A stretch of 64,000 bases of DNA from Lysinibacillus macroides (GCF_001281525.1 NZ_LGCI01000005.1:416545-480544), one strand, 5' to 3'. Positions 1 through 9,567 are shown, counted from the stretch's first letter. Notes: generated from the letters alone by a model not told the origin. Program-made: numbers and translations.

Positions 1-604
1 CGGCAATCTGAGTGATAGTAAAGCGGCGATTCCGTTACTAAAAAAGATGAACCATATCATGCCTAACCATTTCACAACGGCTATTTTCGATGCAGGTTAT
101 GACTATGAAGCAATTTACCGCCAGATTTCAATACAAGAGATGAAAGCTGTGATTCCATATGTGAAAAGACGTGAGGGCGAAATGATCGGTTTTGATGAAC
201 ATTTCCGTCCAACCTGTGTGCGTGAACATAGCTACTGTTACGACAGCTTTGATGAAAAGTATCAAACGCTTAAGTTCACACGTCCAAAAGATTGCGCAAC
301 CTGTCCATTACGTGATGACTCGCTCTGTCAAAAGGTGTTTAAAATCAAGTGTGAAACCGATATCCGCAAATACACGTTTCCAGCACGTGGCTCCGAGCTA
401 TGGAAGAAACTTTACAAGGAACGCACAGCTGTCGAACGAGTAAATGCTTATTTAAAGCAATTTTTTCAGTTAAACAACGTCCGTCACAAAACCGGTAGAA
501 AAGCTAAACTGCACTTCAACCTTGTGACGTTTATTTATAATGCCTGCAAATTAGCAGTCGATCGGATGAATGTACGTTTACAGCTACAAAACAACGCAGC
601 TTAA
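1..604 (+). mobile_element. Right-hand part of an insertion sequence
   Basis: Inferred from the transposase fragment. The left end is outside the window and I cannot define the right terminal repeat; it should lie shortly after the TAA at 604. Confidence 0.5.
2..604 (+). CDS. DDE transposase, 3' part (truncated by window edge)
   Basis: The frame is open from base 2, so the protein began before this window; the ATG at 47 is internal. The visible ~200 residues look like the C-terminal half of a DDE-type insertion-sequence transposase (IS4/IS1182-like; family not certain). A conserved Asp sits in FDAGYDYEA, a Cys-rich patch follows (CATCPLRDDSLC), and the catalytic Glu is probably in ERTAVERVNAYLK, a typical Y/R-E-K signature. 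It ends with a normal TAA. It lies upstream of flgB, where Bacillus relatives carry codY, so it probably inserted in front of the fla/che operon. Activity cannot be judged without the 5' part and the inverted repeats. Confidence 0.8.
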   Translation, partial: GNLSDSKAAIPLLKKMNHIMPNHFTTAIFDAGYDYEAIYRQISIQEMKAVIPYVKRREGEMIGFDEHFRPTCVREHSYCYDSFDEKYQTLKFTRPKDCATCPLRDDSLCQKVFKIKCETDIRKYTFPARGSELWKKLYKERTAVERVNAYLKQFFQLNNVRHKTGRKAKLHFNLVTFIYNACKLAVDRMNVRLQLQNNAA

Positions 605-1132
605 ATTTTAAAAAACAAAAATCAGACACAGGAGCAGTCTAAGCTCTTGAAAAAATCGATTTATGAAATTGATTCATTTATAACTTTTTTTCTATCTGTA
701 TTCAAAAAATTATCACTACTTTTCATATATAGATGATGATATAACCATCTCTTTATTACTTTAGTATAGGAGTGGAAAATCATTCTATTTTCATTCACTT
801 AATATTCGAATAACGAAATAGCTAGTAAAAAGGAACCTTGTGAAAATTATTTTTTCATAGGCGATAGAGCACGAAAAAAGCTATATTTTATACTAAAAAC
901 ATAAACACTGTAGATATAGTTTAAAATAACTAGATATTTGTTAACCTTGAATAAACCCTAGTGGCAGAAGGGATACGGAAGTTTTGTCCCGGTTGAATAG
1001 AGGAAAAAATAGGGCGTATAGACTATTAAAAAGTGACAAAAGACAATAGACACTAGGTATCATCTTAATTACAATTGTATTATTGGATAAAATAACAAGT
1101 ACATAAATTGAAATAAAATGAGGTGAACAGGT
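605..1132. other. Non-coding region between IS and flgB
   Basis: 528 bp, very AT-rich, without a convincing ORF. It should hold the IS right end and the promoter of the fla/che operon. A less AT-rich stretch at about 958-1022 stands out (GGGATACGG, TTTTGTCCCGG, AGGGCG) but I cannot fold it into a known riboswitch class. I saw no clear sigma-A or sigma-D promoter that I would defend. Confidence 0.5.
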
Positions 1133-1525
1133 TTGAATTTATTTGGAGGAACGATTAGTAGCCTGGAACACGGACTTTCCTACGCCACTTTGAATCATAA
1201 AGCGATCGCAAATAATATTGCGAATGTCGATACACCTAATTATAAAGCGAAAAATGTTAGTTTTAAAGATATGTTGGAAAAAGAAAAAAGTATAGCGATT
1301 TCAGCATATCGCACTGATAATAGACATTATGATTTCACCATTCAGCAAGCAATTCCTGGTGTTCGTAATATTGACAATCTACGCTATCGAAATAATGGAA
1401 ATGCAGTCGATATGGATGCTGAACAGGCAAAATTAGCAGAAAATCAAATTTACTACAATGCTTTAATTGATCGTGTGAATGGAAAATTAAACACGTTAAA
1501 TACTGTAATTAAAGGAGGTAAGTAA
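1133..1525 (+). CDS. flgB: Flagellar basal-body rod protein FlgB
   Basis: Proximal rod subunit, exported by the flagellar type III system. 130 residues, the usual size. The N-terminal rod motif is visible (LNHKAIANNIANVDTPNYKA), as is the C-terminal helix with AENQIYYNALIDR. The start is TTG at 1133, chosen because AGGTGA lies 6-7 bases upstream and the protein begins MNLFGG like its relatives. First gene of the fla/che operon; flgC follows after 3 bases. Confidence 0.96.
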   Translation: MNLFGGTISSLEHGLSYATLNHKAIANNIANVDTPNYKAKNVSFKDMLEKEKSIAISAYRTDNRHYDFTIQQAIPGVRNIDNLRYRNNGNAVDMDAEQAKLAENQIYYNALIDRVNGKLNTLNTVIKGGK

Positions 1526-1528
1526 TAA

Positions 1529-1990
1529 ATGTCTATCTTTCACGGAATGAATACTACTGCCTCAGCATTAACAGCGCAACGATTACGCATGGATGTTATT
1601 TCTTCTAATATGGCAAACGTAGACACAACACGTGCTCGTCAAGTAAATGGGGAATGGGAGCCATATCGACGTAAATCTGTTACATTAACTGCACAAGAAG
1701 GACAATTTTCAAAATTTTTAAATGTAGCACTTGGTAGAAATACTAAAAGCGCTGTTGGGAATGGCGTTAAAATTACGCGGATAGCAGAAGATCAAGAAAC
1801 ACCGTTCAAGCTTGTTTATGACCCAACGCATCCAGATGCAAACGCTGACGGTTATGTTAATATGCCAAATGTAGACCCATTAAAAGAAATGGTAGATTTA
1901 ATGTCAGCAACTCGTTCCTATGAGGCAAATGTAACGGTATTTAACGCAAATAAATCAATGCTTACAAAGGCTTTAGAGATTGGGAAATAA
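1529..1990 (+). CDS. flgC: Flagellar basal-body rod protein FlgC
   Basis: Second proximal rod subunit. 153 residues. N-terminal flagellar rod motif near residues 15-30 (LRMDVISSNMANVDT) and the C-terminal FlgC signature MVDLMSATRSYEANVTVFNANKSM, here seen as two adjoining parts. AAAGGAGG precedes the ATG. Lies between flgB and fliE as in other Bacillaceae and is co-transcribed with them. Confidence 0.97.
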   Translation: MSIFHGMNTTASALTAQRLRMDVISSNMANVDTTRARQVNGEWEPYRRKSVTLTAQEGQFSKFLNVALGRNTKSAVGNGVKITRIAEDQETPFKLVYDPTHPDANADGYVNMPNVDPLKEMVDLMSATRSYEANVTVFNANKSMLTKALEIGK

Positions 1991-2013
1991 ATAAAGATAA
2001 GGGGAGATACATA

Positions 2014-2319
2014 ATGCCAATTTCATCCGTTTCACTAATGACACCTACTCAAGTTGTAAATCAAGCAAATAAGCTTAATACGACACCTTATGAAGCACAA
2101 CAAAGCTTCGCGAACTCATTAAAAGAAGCAATAGCTAAAGTGAATGATCAACAAATTACATCTGACACATTTACGCAAAAGCTTATCAAAGGTGAAAATG
2201 TAGAGTTGCATGAAGTGATGATTGCATCACAAAAGGCTAGCATTACATTAAACGCAACAATAGAAGTTCGCAATAAGGTGATTGAAGCTTACCAAGAAAT
2301 AATGCGAATGAGTGTTTAA
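2014..2319 (+). CDS. fliE: Flagellar hook-basal body protein FliE
   Basis: Adaptor between the MS ring (FliF) and the rod. 101 residues, typical. The conserved C-terminal part reads GENVELHEVMIASQKAS followed by a helix ending IMRMSV, both diagnostic of FliE. A GGGGAGA Shine-Dalgarno precedes the ATG. A hairpin follows before fliF. Confidence 0.96.
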   Translation: MPISSVSLMTPTQVVNQANKLNTTPYEAQQSFANSLKEAIAKVNDQQITSDTFTQKLIKGENVELHEVMIASQKASITLNATIEVRNKVIEAYQEIMRMSV

Positions 2320-2360
2320 CTTTATTGAGAATGTGAGAAAATTCACTGTCGATATAGCTT

Positions 2361-2392
2361 AACAACCACCGATTTGGTGGGCTCGTTGTTTT
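2361..2392 (+). terminator. Hairpin with short T run between fliE and fliF
   Basis: AACAACCACC and GGTGG...TTGTT can pair (inner stem CCACC/GGTGG, loop GATTT; outer AACAA/TTGTT with internal loop) and TTTT follows at once. Inside an otherwise tight operon it could be a partial terminator, an RNA stability element or a processing site. Function not shown. Confidence 0.45.
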
Positions 2393-2440
2393 CGCAAATT
2401 ATTGATTGCTAGGTTATTCACTATAACCGGAGGATTCATA

Positions 2441-4033
2441 ATGAATGAAAGATTGACGAAAATAAAAAATGACACCAGTCAATTTTGGAAAAGTCGAAGT
2501 AAAAAGCAAAAAATAGTTATGATTGGCTCCGTAGTAAGTGTGCTTGTACTTGCAGCAGTTATAACATTTTTTGCTTCTAAAACTACATATGTACCACTTT
2601 ACAAAGATTTATCAACAAGAGAAATCGGACAAGTAAAGGAAGCGTTGGATGCCCAAGGTGTGAAATATGAAATTGCTCCAGGTGGAACGGCTATTTTAGT
2701 GCCTGAGGAACAGGCTGATTCCTTATTGGTGCAATTAGCTTCAGAGGGATATCCACAAACAGGTACAATTGATTACTCATTTGCTAATAGTTCAGGATTT
2801 GGGATGACAGATAATGAGTTTAATCTACTGAAAAAGGCAGCGACTGAAACTGAAATTGCGAAACTTTTTAAAAGTTTGGAAGGCATAAAAGATGCAAGTG
2901 TCCAAATTACTGTACCTGAAGAAGGAATTTTTCTAACAGATGTTCAGGATGAGCCAACTGCATCAATTATATTAAACACAGACCCAGGCTATAAATTTAC
3001 AGAGCAACAAATTAGAACAATGTATAATTTAGCTTCTAAGAGTATTCCAAAATTAAAAACTGAGAATATCGTGATCTCCAATCAATATTCAGAGTTCTTT
3101 GATTTGAATGAAGTAGCAATGGACGGGATTTCTACAGCGACAGCTGAGGGTCAGTTGCAAATGAAAAAATTAGTAGAACGTGATTTACAACGTCAAATAC
3201 AAAAGATGCTTGGTACATTGATGGGGCAAGATAAAGTAATGGTTTCTGTCACAACAGATGTTGATTTCAAAAAAGAAACGCGTATTGAAAACACTGTAAC
3301 ACCTGTTGATGAAGAAAACATGGAAGGTATCGCCATTAGTGCACAGCGTATTACGGAGCAATATACTGGTGCAGGTGCGGCTGCTGCGGGAGAACCCGAA
3401 GCTGAAGCGCCTACGGATAATTTCACTACCTACAACGAAGGTGCGATGGGTGATGGTGATTATGAGCGTACCGAGGAAACCATTAATAATGAGGTTAACC
3501 GTATCAACAGAGATATTCAAGAAGCGCCTTATAAAATTCAAGATATTGGCATTCAAGTAATTGTTGAGCCACCAACAGCAGAAGATGCTGCTTCATTACC
3601 TGATGGTGTTCGTGAAGATATTGAGAGAATTTTAGGCACGGTTGTTCGTACAACAATTTCTAAAGATGTAGTAGATGAGCTAACACAAGAGCAAATTGAT
3701 GAAAAAGTAGCTGTATCTGTACAACCTTTATATGGTAAAGTAACAGATGTTGCAGAGGAAACACCTGTTATTCCGTGGTGGGTTTGGGTAATTGGTGGTA
3801 TTTTATTAGCTGTTATTTTACTATTAGCATTCTTTATTATCCGCTCTCGTAAACGTGCGAAAGCAGAAGAAGAGCAAAGCATCTTGGAAGAACAAGAAGA
3901 ATTAATCATTGATGATATTAATGAAGAAATTGAAACAGAAGCTACAATGCGTCGTAAGCAACTTGAAAAAATGGCAAAAGAAAAGCCAGACGATTTTGCG
4001 AAGTTACTGCGTAGTTGGATTGCTGAGGATTAA
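2441..4033 (+). CDS. fliF: Flagellar MS-ring protein FliF
   Basis: Builds the MS ring in the cytoplasmic membrane. 530 residues. The start at 2441 is preferred over an upstream in-frame TTG because GGAGG lies 9 bases before it and MNERLTKIKND fits the family. Transmembrane segment 1 at about residues 25-45, the YscJ/FliF ring-building domain after it (VPLYKDLSTREIGQVKEAL), a FliF C-terminal periplasmic domain, and transmembrane segment 2 at about 446-467. The acidic cytoplasmic tail ends FAKLLRSWIAED, the FliG-binding tail. Confidence 0.97.
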   Translation: MNERLTKIKNDTSQFWKSRSKKQKIVMIGSVVSVLVLAAVITFFASKTTYVPLYKDLSTREIGQVKEALDAQGVKYEIAPGGTAILVPEEQADSLLVQLASEGYPQTGTIDYSFANSSGFGMTDNEFNLLKKAATETEIAKLFKSLEGIKDASVQITVPEEGIFLTDVQDEPTASIILNTDPGYKFTEQQIRTMYNLASKSIPKLKTENIVISNQYSEFFDLNEVAMDGISTATAEGQLQMKKLVERDLQRQIQKMLGTLMGQDKVMVSVTTDVDFKKETRIENTVTPVDEENMEGIAISAQRITEQYTGAGAAAAGEPEAEAPTDNFTTYNEGAMGDGDYERTEETINNEVNRINRDIQEAPYKIQDIGIQVIVEPPTAEDAASLPDGVREDIERILGTVVRTTISKDVVDELTQEQIDEKVAVSVQPLYGKVTDVAEETPVIPWWVWVIGGILLAVILLLAFFIIRSRKRAKAEEEQSILEEQEELIIDDINEEIETEATMRRKQLEKMAKEKPDDFAKLLRSWIAED

Positions 4034-4048
4034 CGAGGAGGTTCGGCT

Positions 4049-5062
4049 GTGTCCAAGAAAGATAAGGAATTAACAGGGAAACAAAAAGCTGCTCTCTTGT
4101 TAATTTCATTAGGTCCTGAAGTTTCGGCTTCTGTCTATAAACATTTATCAGAGGAAGAAATTGAACGTTTAACATTAGAAATTTCTAGTGTTAAAAAGGT
4201 AGAGTCAAACGTAAAAGAGGAAATTATAGAAGAATTTCATAATATCGCCATTGCGCAGGATTATATTACACAAGGTGGTATTGGCTACGCGAAAACAGTG
4301 TTAGAGAAAGCGCTTGGTGTCGAGCAAGCACAAACGATTATTAATCGTCTAACATCCTCGTTACAAGTACGACCGTTTGATTTTGCACGCAGAGCTGATC
4401 CAGCGCAAATTTTTAACTTTATACAAAATGAGCATCCACAAACGATTGCCCTGATTCTTTCTTATTTAGAGGCAGGGCAAGCAGGCGTTATTTTATCGTC
4501 ATTACCACAAGAGGTGCAGGCTGATATTGCCAAACGTATCGCTATGATGGAATCAACGTCACCAGAGGTAATTAGTGAAATTGAATCGGTGTTAGAACGT
4601 AAATTATCATCTACAGTGACACAGGATTACACGGAAACAGGTGGTATTGATGCAGTCGTTGAAGTACTGAATGGTGTAGATCGACAAACAGAAAAAACCA
4701 TTCTCGATGCACTGGAAATCCAAGATCCAGAGCTTGCAGAAGAAATTAAGAAACGTATGTTTGTATTCGAGGATATTGTTACACTTGACAATCGCTCGAT
4801 TCAGCGTGTTATTCGTGATTGTGAAAATGAAGACTTATTGCTTTCAATGAAAGTATCAAGTGATGAAGTAAAAGATATTATTTTCCGCAATATGTCCCAG
4901 CGTATGGCTGAAACATTTAAAGAGGAAATGGAAATTATGGGTCCTGTACGTTTGCGTGATGTAGAAGAGGCACAATCTCGAATTGTGGGTGTTATTCGTC
5001 GTTTAGAGGATGCTGGTGAAATTATTATTGCACGTGGTGGAGGAGATGACGTCATTGTCTAG
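4049..5062 (+). CDS. fliG: Flagellar motor switch protein FliG
   Basis: Rotor protein linking the MS ring to the C ring and interacting with the MotA stator. 337 residues. Start codon GTG at 4049 with CGAGGAGG upstream. The armadillo-like middle motif NEHPQTIALILSYL is clear, as is the C-terminal charged torque helix (FEDIVTLDNRSIQRVIRD). The 3' end overlaps fliH by 17 bases, indicating translational coupling. Confidence 0.97.
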   Translation: MSKKDKELTGKQKAALLLISLGPEVSASVYKHLSEEEIERLTLEISSVKKVESNVKEEIIEEFHNIAIAQDYITQGGIGYAKTVLEKALGVEQAQTIINRLTSSLQVRPFDFARRADPAQIFNFIQNEHPQTIALILSYLEAGQAGVILSSLPQEVQADIAKRIAMMESTSPEVISEIESVLERKLSSTVTQDYTETGGIDAVVEVLNGVDRQTEKTILDALEIQDPELAEEIKKRMFVFEDIVTLDNRSIQRVIRDCENEDLLLSMKVSSDEVKDIIFRNMSQRMAETFKEEMEIMGPVRLRDVEEAQSRIVGVIRRLEDAGEIIIARGGGDDVIV

Positions 5063-5843
5063 GATCATCCGTTCAATTTATACACAGTCCAGTAACGATA
5101 GTGTAAAAAAGATTGAAATTCGTGATATGTTTGAAACGATAACTGGAGAAGAAGAGGAAAACACCCCTCAGCCTCAGATAACGATGGCAGAAATACTAGC
5201 AGAGCGTGACCAATTGCTGGCAGAAGCGAGAGCTACTTTGCAAGCAGAGCATGAGCTGTTTGAGCAAGAAAAGCATAGGTTTTTACAGGAAATTGAGCAT
5301 TTGAAGCAAAGTTGGGAAGAGGAAAGACCTAATCGGGTGCAGGAGGCTTATGATGAAGGCTTTGGGCAAGGCTATGAAGATGGCATAAACAAAGCCAATG
5401 AAGCGATGGCACAATCTCTTCAAACGGCGAATGAAGTTATTATTCAAGCGCAAGAAAATGCACAAAAATATATAGAGGATCAGGAAGCAGTTATTTTAGA
5501 GCTAGGTTTAACGGCGGCAGAGCGTATTATGGCTACTTCTTTAGCGCATAATCAGGAACTATTTGTTTCAATTGTGCGTAGAGGATTAAAGGAAGCACGG
5601 GAAATGAAAGAAATTAAAATCTATGTTTCACCTGCTTACCATGCTTTAATCACTGCCAATCGGGATGAATTAGCAGAAATGTTTCCAGTTGATGTCCCAT
5701 TGATGATATTTGTGAATGAAGATTTTGACAATGATACAGATTGCTATATCGAAACGAATCATGGACGTATTGTTGTAAGTATTGATGAGCAATTAAATGA
5801 ACTGCGTTTAAAGCTACATGAAATATTAGAAAGTAAGGAATGA
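5046..5843 (+). CDS. fliH: Flagellar assembly protein FliH
   Basis: Regulator and peripheral stalk of the export ATPase FliI. 265 residues from ATG 5046, which follows GGTGGAGGAG; a longer reading would begin deep inside fliG. The N-terminal half is rich in Glu/Gln and probably coiled coil. It contains the typical Gly-x3-Gly repeat segment (EGFGQGYEDGINKA). The C-terminal half resembles the V-type ATPase subunit E-like domain of FliH/YscL. The stop overlaps the fliI start. Confidence 0.9.
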   Translation: MTSLSRIIRSIYTQSSNDSVKKIEIRDMFETITGEEEENTPQPQITMAEILAERDQLLAEARATLQAEHELFEQEKHRFLQEIEHLKQSWEEERPNRVQEAYDEGFGQGYEDGINKANEAMAQSLQTANEVIIQAQENAQKYIEDQEAVILELGLTAAERIMATSLAHNQELFVSIVRRGLKEAREMKEIKIYVSPAYHALITANRDELAEMFPVDVPLMIFVNEDFDNDTDCYIETNHGRIVVSIDEQLNELRLKLHEILESKE

Positions 5844-7174
5844 TGGAGATGAAAACGGCTCAGTTAATCGAACATATTCCTCATGTACCAACGTTTAAAA
5901 AGTTTGGTAGAGTAACGAGAGTTGTCGGCTTAATGATTGAGTCGCAAGGTCCAGATAGTTCCATTGGCGATGTTTGTAAAATTCATGTAGAAACAGTAAA
6001 CAATGGGCATCAAATTATTTTAGCAGAGGTTGTTGGCTTTAAAGATGAAATTGTTGTATTAATGCCCTTTACCTCCCTACGTGAAATATCAATTGGCTGT
6101 CTTGTTGAAGGAACAGGAGCTCCTCTCGAAATCAAAGTAGGCCCTGAGTTAGTTGGAAAAGTCTTAGACTCCATGGGCAATCCAATTGATGGTACATTGT
6201 TACCAAAAGGATTAACAACCGTTCCTACTGAGCAAGATCCACCAAATCCACTTACTCGTCCACCGATTAATGAAAGACTTGAGGTAGGCGTGAAAGCGAT
6301 TGATGGTATGTTAACGGTTGGGAATGGACAGCGTGTAGGTATTTTTGCTGGTTCAGGGGTTGGGAAAAGTACATTGCTAGGTATGATTGCTAGAAATACA
6401 CGAGCAGATTTGAATGTCATTGCACTTATAGGAGAGCGTGGCCGTGAGGTGCGAGAGTTTATCGAACGTGATTTAGGTGCTGAAGGTTTAAGTCGATCTG
6501 TTGTTGTTGCTGCAACCTCTGACCAACCAGCCTTAATGCGGATAAAAGGCGCATTTACAGCAACTGCGATAGCCGAGTATTTTAGAAATCGTGGTTTAAA
6601 TGTCATGCTTATGATGGACTCAGTAACAAGGGTTGCGATGGCACAGCGTGAAATTGGTCTTGCTACGGGTGAGCCGCCAGCACAAAAAGGTTATACACCA
6701 TCCGTATTTGCGATTTTGCCGAAGTTGCTTGAGCGTACAGGAACGAATGAAAAAGGCTCCATAACGGCATTTTACACGGTTTTAGTAGATGGTGATGATA
6801 TGAATGAACCAATTGCTGATACAGTGCGAGGCATTCTGGATGGTCATATTGTGCTAGATCGCAACCTTGCCAACAAAGGGCAGTATCCAGCGATTAATGT
6901 TTTAAAGAGTGTGAGTCGTTTGATGAATCATGTGGCAGAGCCAGCGCATAAAAAAGCTGCTGAACGATTAAGAGAGCTTTATTACACATATGATAAATCT
7001 GAGGATCTAATCAATATCGGTGCCTATAAACGAGGAACATCACAAGAAATTGATGAGGCGATTCATTATGAACCGATTATTACGGCATATCTTAAACAGG
7101 GCTATTTAGATAAAGTGACGTTAGAAGAAAGCGTAGCTGAGTTAATAACAATATCGAACGGTGGTGCTAAATAG
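5840..7174 (+). CDS. fliI: Flagellum-specific export ATPase FliI
   Basis: ATPase of the flagellar type III export apparatus. 444 residues. Walker A GSGVGKST at residues 171-178, Walker B region VMLMMDSVTRVAMAQRE, and the F1-beta-like signature YTPSVFAILPKLLERTG. The ATG at 5840 overlaps the fliH stop (ATGA); a second in-frame ATG at 5849 is possible. Acts with FliH and FliJ encoded on either side. Confidence 0.97.
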   Translation: MMEMKTAQLIEHIPHVPTFKKFGRVTRVVGLMIESQGPDSSIGDVCKIHVETVNNGHQIILAEVVGFKDEIVVLMPFTSLREISIGCLVEGTGAPLEIKVGPELVGKVLDSMGNPIDGTLLPKGLTTVPTEQDPPNPLTRPPINERLEVGVKAIDGMLTVGNGQRVGIFAGSGVGKSTLLGMIARNTRADLNVIALIGERGREVREFIERDLGAEGLSRSVVVAATSDQPALMRIKGAFTATAIAEYFRNRGLNVMLMMDSVTRVAMAQREIGLATGEPPAQKGYTPSVFAILPKLLERTGTNEKGSITAFYTVLVDGDDMNEPIADTVRGILDGHIVLDRNLANKGQYPAINVLKSVSRLMNHVAEPAHKKAAERLRELYYTYDKSEDLINIGAYKRGTSQEIDEAIHYEPIITAYLKQGYLDKVTLEESVAELITISNGGAK

Positions 7175-7624
7175 ATGGTTAATTATATGTATCGTTTTGA
7201 AAAAGTGTTAACCATTCGTGAGCAAGAAAAAAATGAAACCGAAATGGCTTATAAAGAATCTGTCCGTTCCTTCGAAGAGATTGCCGAAAAACTATATGAA
7301 TTGCTAAAAAAGAAAGAAAATTTAATGATTTTTCAACAGGAGCGCTTAACTGTAGGCTCATCAATAGATGAAATTCACCACTATAGCCGTTTTATTGATA
7401 GTCTTGAAAAAACAATTATAGATGTACAGCAGAAAGTGATACAGGCTCGTGCAAAGATGAATTGGCACGAAGAAAAACTATTAGAAAAAAACTTGGAAGT
7501 ACGTAAATTTGAAAAAATGAAAGAAAAGGATTTTAAGCTATTTCAGCAAGAACAGGATCGGATCGAAAGCCTTTTTTTAGATGAAATTTCATTGCAAACG
7601 TATAACAAGAGAGAAATCAGGTGA
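7175..7624 (+). CDS. fliJ: Flagellar export chaperone FliJ
   Basis: Central stalk of the FliI ATPase ring. 149 residues, almost entirely predicted alpha-helical coiled coil rich in Glu, Lys and Gln, with the family N-terminus YRFEKVLTIREQEKNE. Starts directly after the fliI stop; the alternative start MYRFEK at 7187 is also possible. Sequence conservation in FliJ is low, so the call rests on composition, length and position. Confidence 0.9.
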   Translation: MVNYMYRFEKVLTIREQEKNETEMAYKESVRSFEEIAEKLYELLKKKENLMIFQQERLTVGSSIDEIHHYSRFIDSLEKTIIDVQQKVIQARAKMNWHEEKLLEKNLEVRKFEKMKEKDFKLFQQEQDRIESLFLDEISLQTYNKREIR

Positions 7625-7628
7625 TTTC

Positions 7629-8261
7629 ATGGCAAAAAAAGATAATCGGTTGACAGCAGAACTAGTGGAAGAGCAACCGAAGAGAAAAAAAGGTGGCTTT
7701 CTAAAGCTTTTCACATGGATTGTACTACCGATTATGTTTGTTGTAGCAGTTTTGCTTGTTGTGGCAACATTAATGAATACGAATGTTTTTGATTTAGGGA
7801 AAAAGGCAATAGATTATTTACCTTTTACACCATCAGCAGAGCAGCAGGCGAAAGATGCTGTTGTTAATAACGACTCTAAAATGGTTAATTTAAAGGCAGA
7901 AATACAAGAAAAAGAAGCAGAAATGACGCAGCTTCAAAAAAAGCTTGATACAGCTACAGCAGAAAATGAGCAGTTACTAATAGAAAAGGAACAGCTTCAA
8001 CTTGAAGTTGAAAAATTAATGCAAGAGCAGGATGAGGTTAAGCGTGATTTTAATGAAATTTTAACAACATTTGATAAAATGACACCTAAAAAAGCAGCAG
8101 CTATCCTTACCAATATGAGTGATACGGAGACATTGCGAATTTTAACCAATTTAAAGCCTGATAAGTTAGCGGCTATTTTAGAAAAAATGGAAGCTGTTGA
8201 TGCAGCGAAATATGCACAATTAATGGCGCAGACGCAACCCCAAGCTCAGGCTCAACAATAA
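7629..8261 (+). CDS. ylxF: YlxF/MotE-like flagellar operon membrane protein
   Basis: 210 residues. A basic N-terminus is followed by one transmembrane segment (about 27-49), a Glu/Gln coiled coil (about 75-130) and a C-terminal MgtE intracellular-domain-like repeat (MTPKKAAAILTNMSDTET ... LKPDKLAAILEKM). This architecture and the place between fliJ and fliK match YlxF of Bacillus and the stator-associated MotE family. ATG 7629 is chosen because AGGTGA precedes it; a longer frame would start within fliJ. Role in motility is inferred. Confidence 0.85.
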   Translation: MAKKDNRLTAELVEEQPKRKKGGFLKLFTWIVLPIMFVVAVLLVVATLMNTNVFDLGKKAIDYLPFTPSAEQQAKDAVVNNDSKMVNLKAEIQEKEAEMTQLQKKLDTATAENEQLLIEKEQLQLEVEKLMQEQDEVKRDFNEILTTFDKMTPKKAAAILTNMSDTETLRILTNLKPDKLAAILEKMEAVDAAKYAQLMAQTQPQAQAQQ

Positions 8262-8290
8262 AAATAAATATTGAAAGGAGGTGAAAAAGA

Positions 8291-9565
8291 ATGGATATCG
8301 CAATGATACAAACGATGACAAAGACAGCTCCTACGAAAGCAACAGGTGGTTTAGAGAGCAAAACAACTGGGATGGCAAATAAAGATGCATTATCAAAATT
8401 TGGTGCTGTATTTGGTCAGGTGATTTCAGCTTCAAGTCAACCTAATCAACCTTCACAAGCAACAGCAACAAGTGATATTACTGATTTACAGGCAGTATTA
8501 AATGCAGAGTCTGTGGAGGAATTGCTCGATGTACTAGGTATTCCGCATGATGATGGCTTATTGATGCTACAAGTTGGCGAAGATGGTCAGGTTATTGCAA
8601 TGGATGAAATGCTTACGCTAGAAAACATCCTAAAGGTATTAGACATTGATGAAGAACAACTGCAAAAATTAGTACAGCAATTTTTGGGTGAAGATAAAGT
8701 TGCTAGTGATGTGTGGGAGCTACTAGCTTTAGTGGATGGTCAGGCGCCAATACTACAAGCGCAAATTAGCACATTGCTACAAGGTGAAGGTCAGCTAACA
8801 GTAAAAGAAGCAACACCATTACTTGAAGTATTAAAGTTTGCACAATTAGTAGGACAAAAAACAGATCTAACAGCTCCACAAGAAAATGTTTTAGCCAATA
8901 TTAAAAATCTATTAACAACCGTGCAGACGCAGGTGGAAACGTTGCACAATGCTCAGCAACTAACAACAAAGACAACTGTTGCATTACCATTACAAGGTTT
9001 CCAACAAGGTTTCCAACAAGTTGTGCAGCAAGTCCAAGTGACGAAGCAAAGCGAGACAACGACAAATGAAATGGTGACACCACAAACAGTGCAAACAAAG
9101 GCAGACACATTCCAAGTTACACTTCCCGCTGCTAAACCTGCTCAGTCAGAGGCTTTATTAAAAGAAATGCAAGCAATTATCAATAAAGCGCAAATTTCCA
9201 ATGCACAAGGAATCACACGTTTAACATTAAAATTATATCCTGAAAATTTAGGAACAATTCGTATTGAGCTTGTTCAAAATGATGGTGTTCTAACGGCGCG
9301 TTTATTAGCTTCTACAGCGCATGGACGTGAGTTACTAGATAGTCAAGTCCATCAGTTAAAACAAGCATTTGTCCAGCAGAATATTCAGGTAGATCGACTT
9401 GATATTGCACAATCTTTACAAGATGCAGATCGTCAGCAACGTGACCAAAATTTCTTTAATAATTTCTTTAAACAACAGCAAGAGGAGCAAGCACAAGATC
9501 AACAAGATGACGAAGACGAGGACAGCAAGTCCTTTAGTGACTATTTAATAAATGAGGAGGTGTGA
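8291..9565 (+). CDS. fliK: Flagellar hook-length control protein FliK
   Basis: Molecular ruler that ends hook export and switches substrate specificity through FlhB. 424 residues, Gln- and Thr-rich in the middle. The conserved C-terminal Flg_hook domain is visible (ITRLTLKLYPENLGTIRIEL, then LRASTA-type segment ARLLASTAHGRELL). A strong GAAAGGAGGTG precedes the ATG. The end is highly acidic and Gln-rich. Overlap with the downstream frame suggests coupling to flgD. Confidence 0.93.
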   Translation: MDIAMIQTMTKTAPTKATGGLESKTTGMANKDALSKFGAVFGQVISASSQPNQPSQATATSDITDLQAVLNAESVEELLDVLGIPHDDGLLMLQVGEDGQVIAMDEMLTLENILKVLDIDEEQLQKLVQQFLGEDKVASDVWELLALVDGQAPILQAQISTLLQGEGQLTVKEATPLLEVLKFAQLVGQKTDLTAPQENVLANIKNLLTTVQTQVETLHNAQQLTTKTTVALPLQGFQQGFQQVVQQVQVTKQSETTTNEMVTPQTVQTKADTFQVTLPAAKPAQSEALLKEMQAIINKAQISNAQGITRLTLKLYPENLGTIRIELVQNDGVLTARLLASTAHGRELLDSQVHQLKQAFVQQNIQVDRLDIAQSLQDADRQQRDQNFFNNFFKQQQEEQAQDQQDDEDEDSKSFSDYLINEEV

Positions 9566-9567
9566 GT

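Noticed and set aside
851-925. Sigma-D-type promoter (TAAA ... GATAT) upstream of flgB
   Set aside because: The spacer is about 12 instead of about 15 and the -10 lacks GCC, so the match is not defensible.
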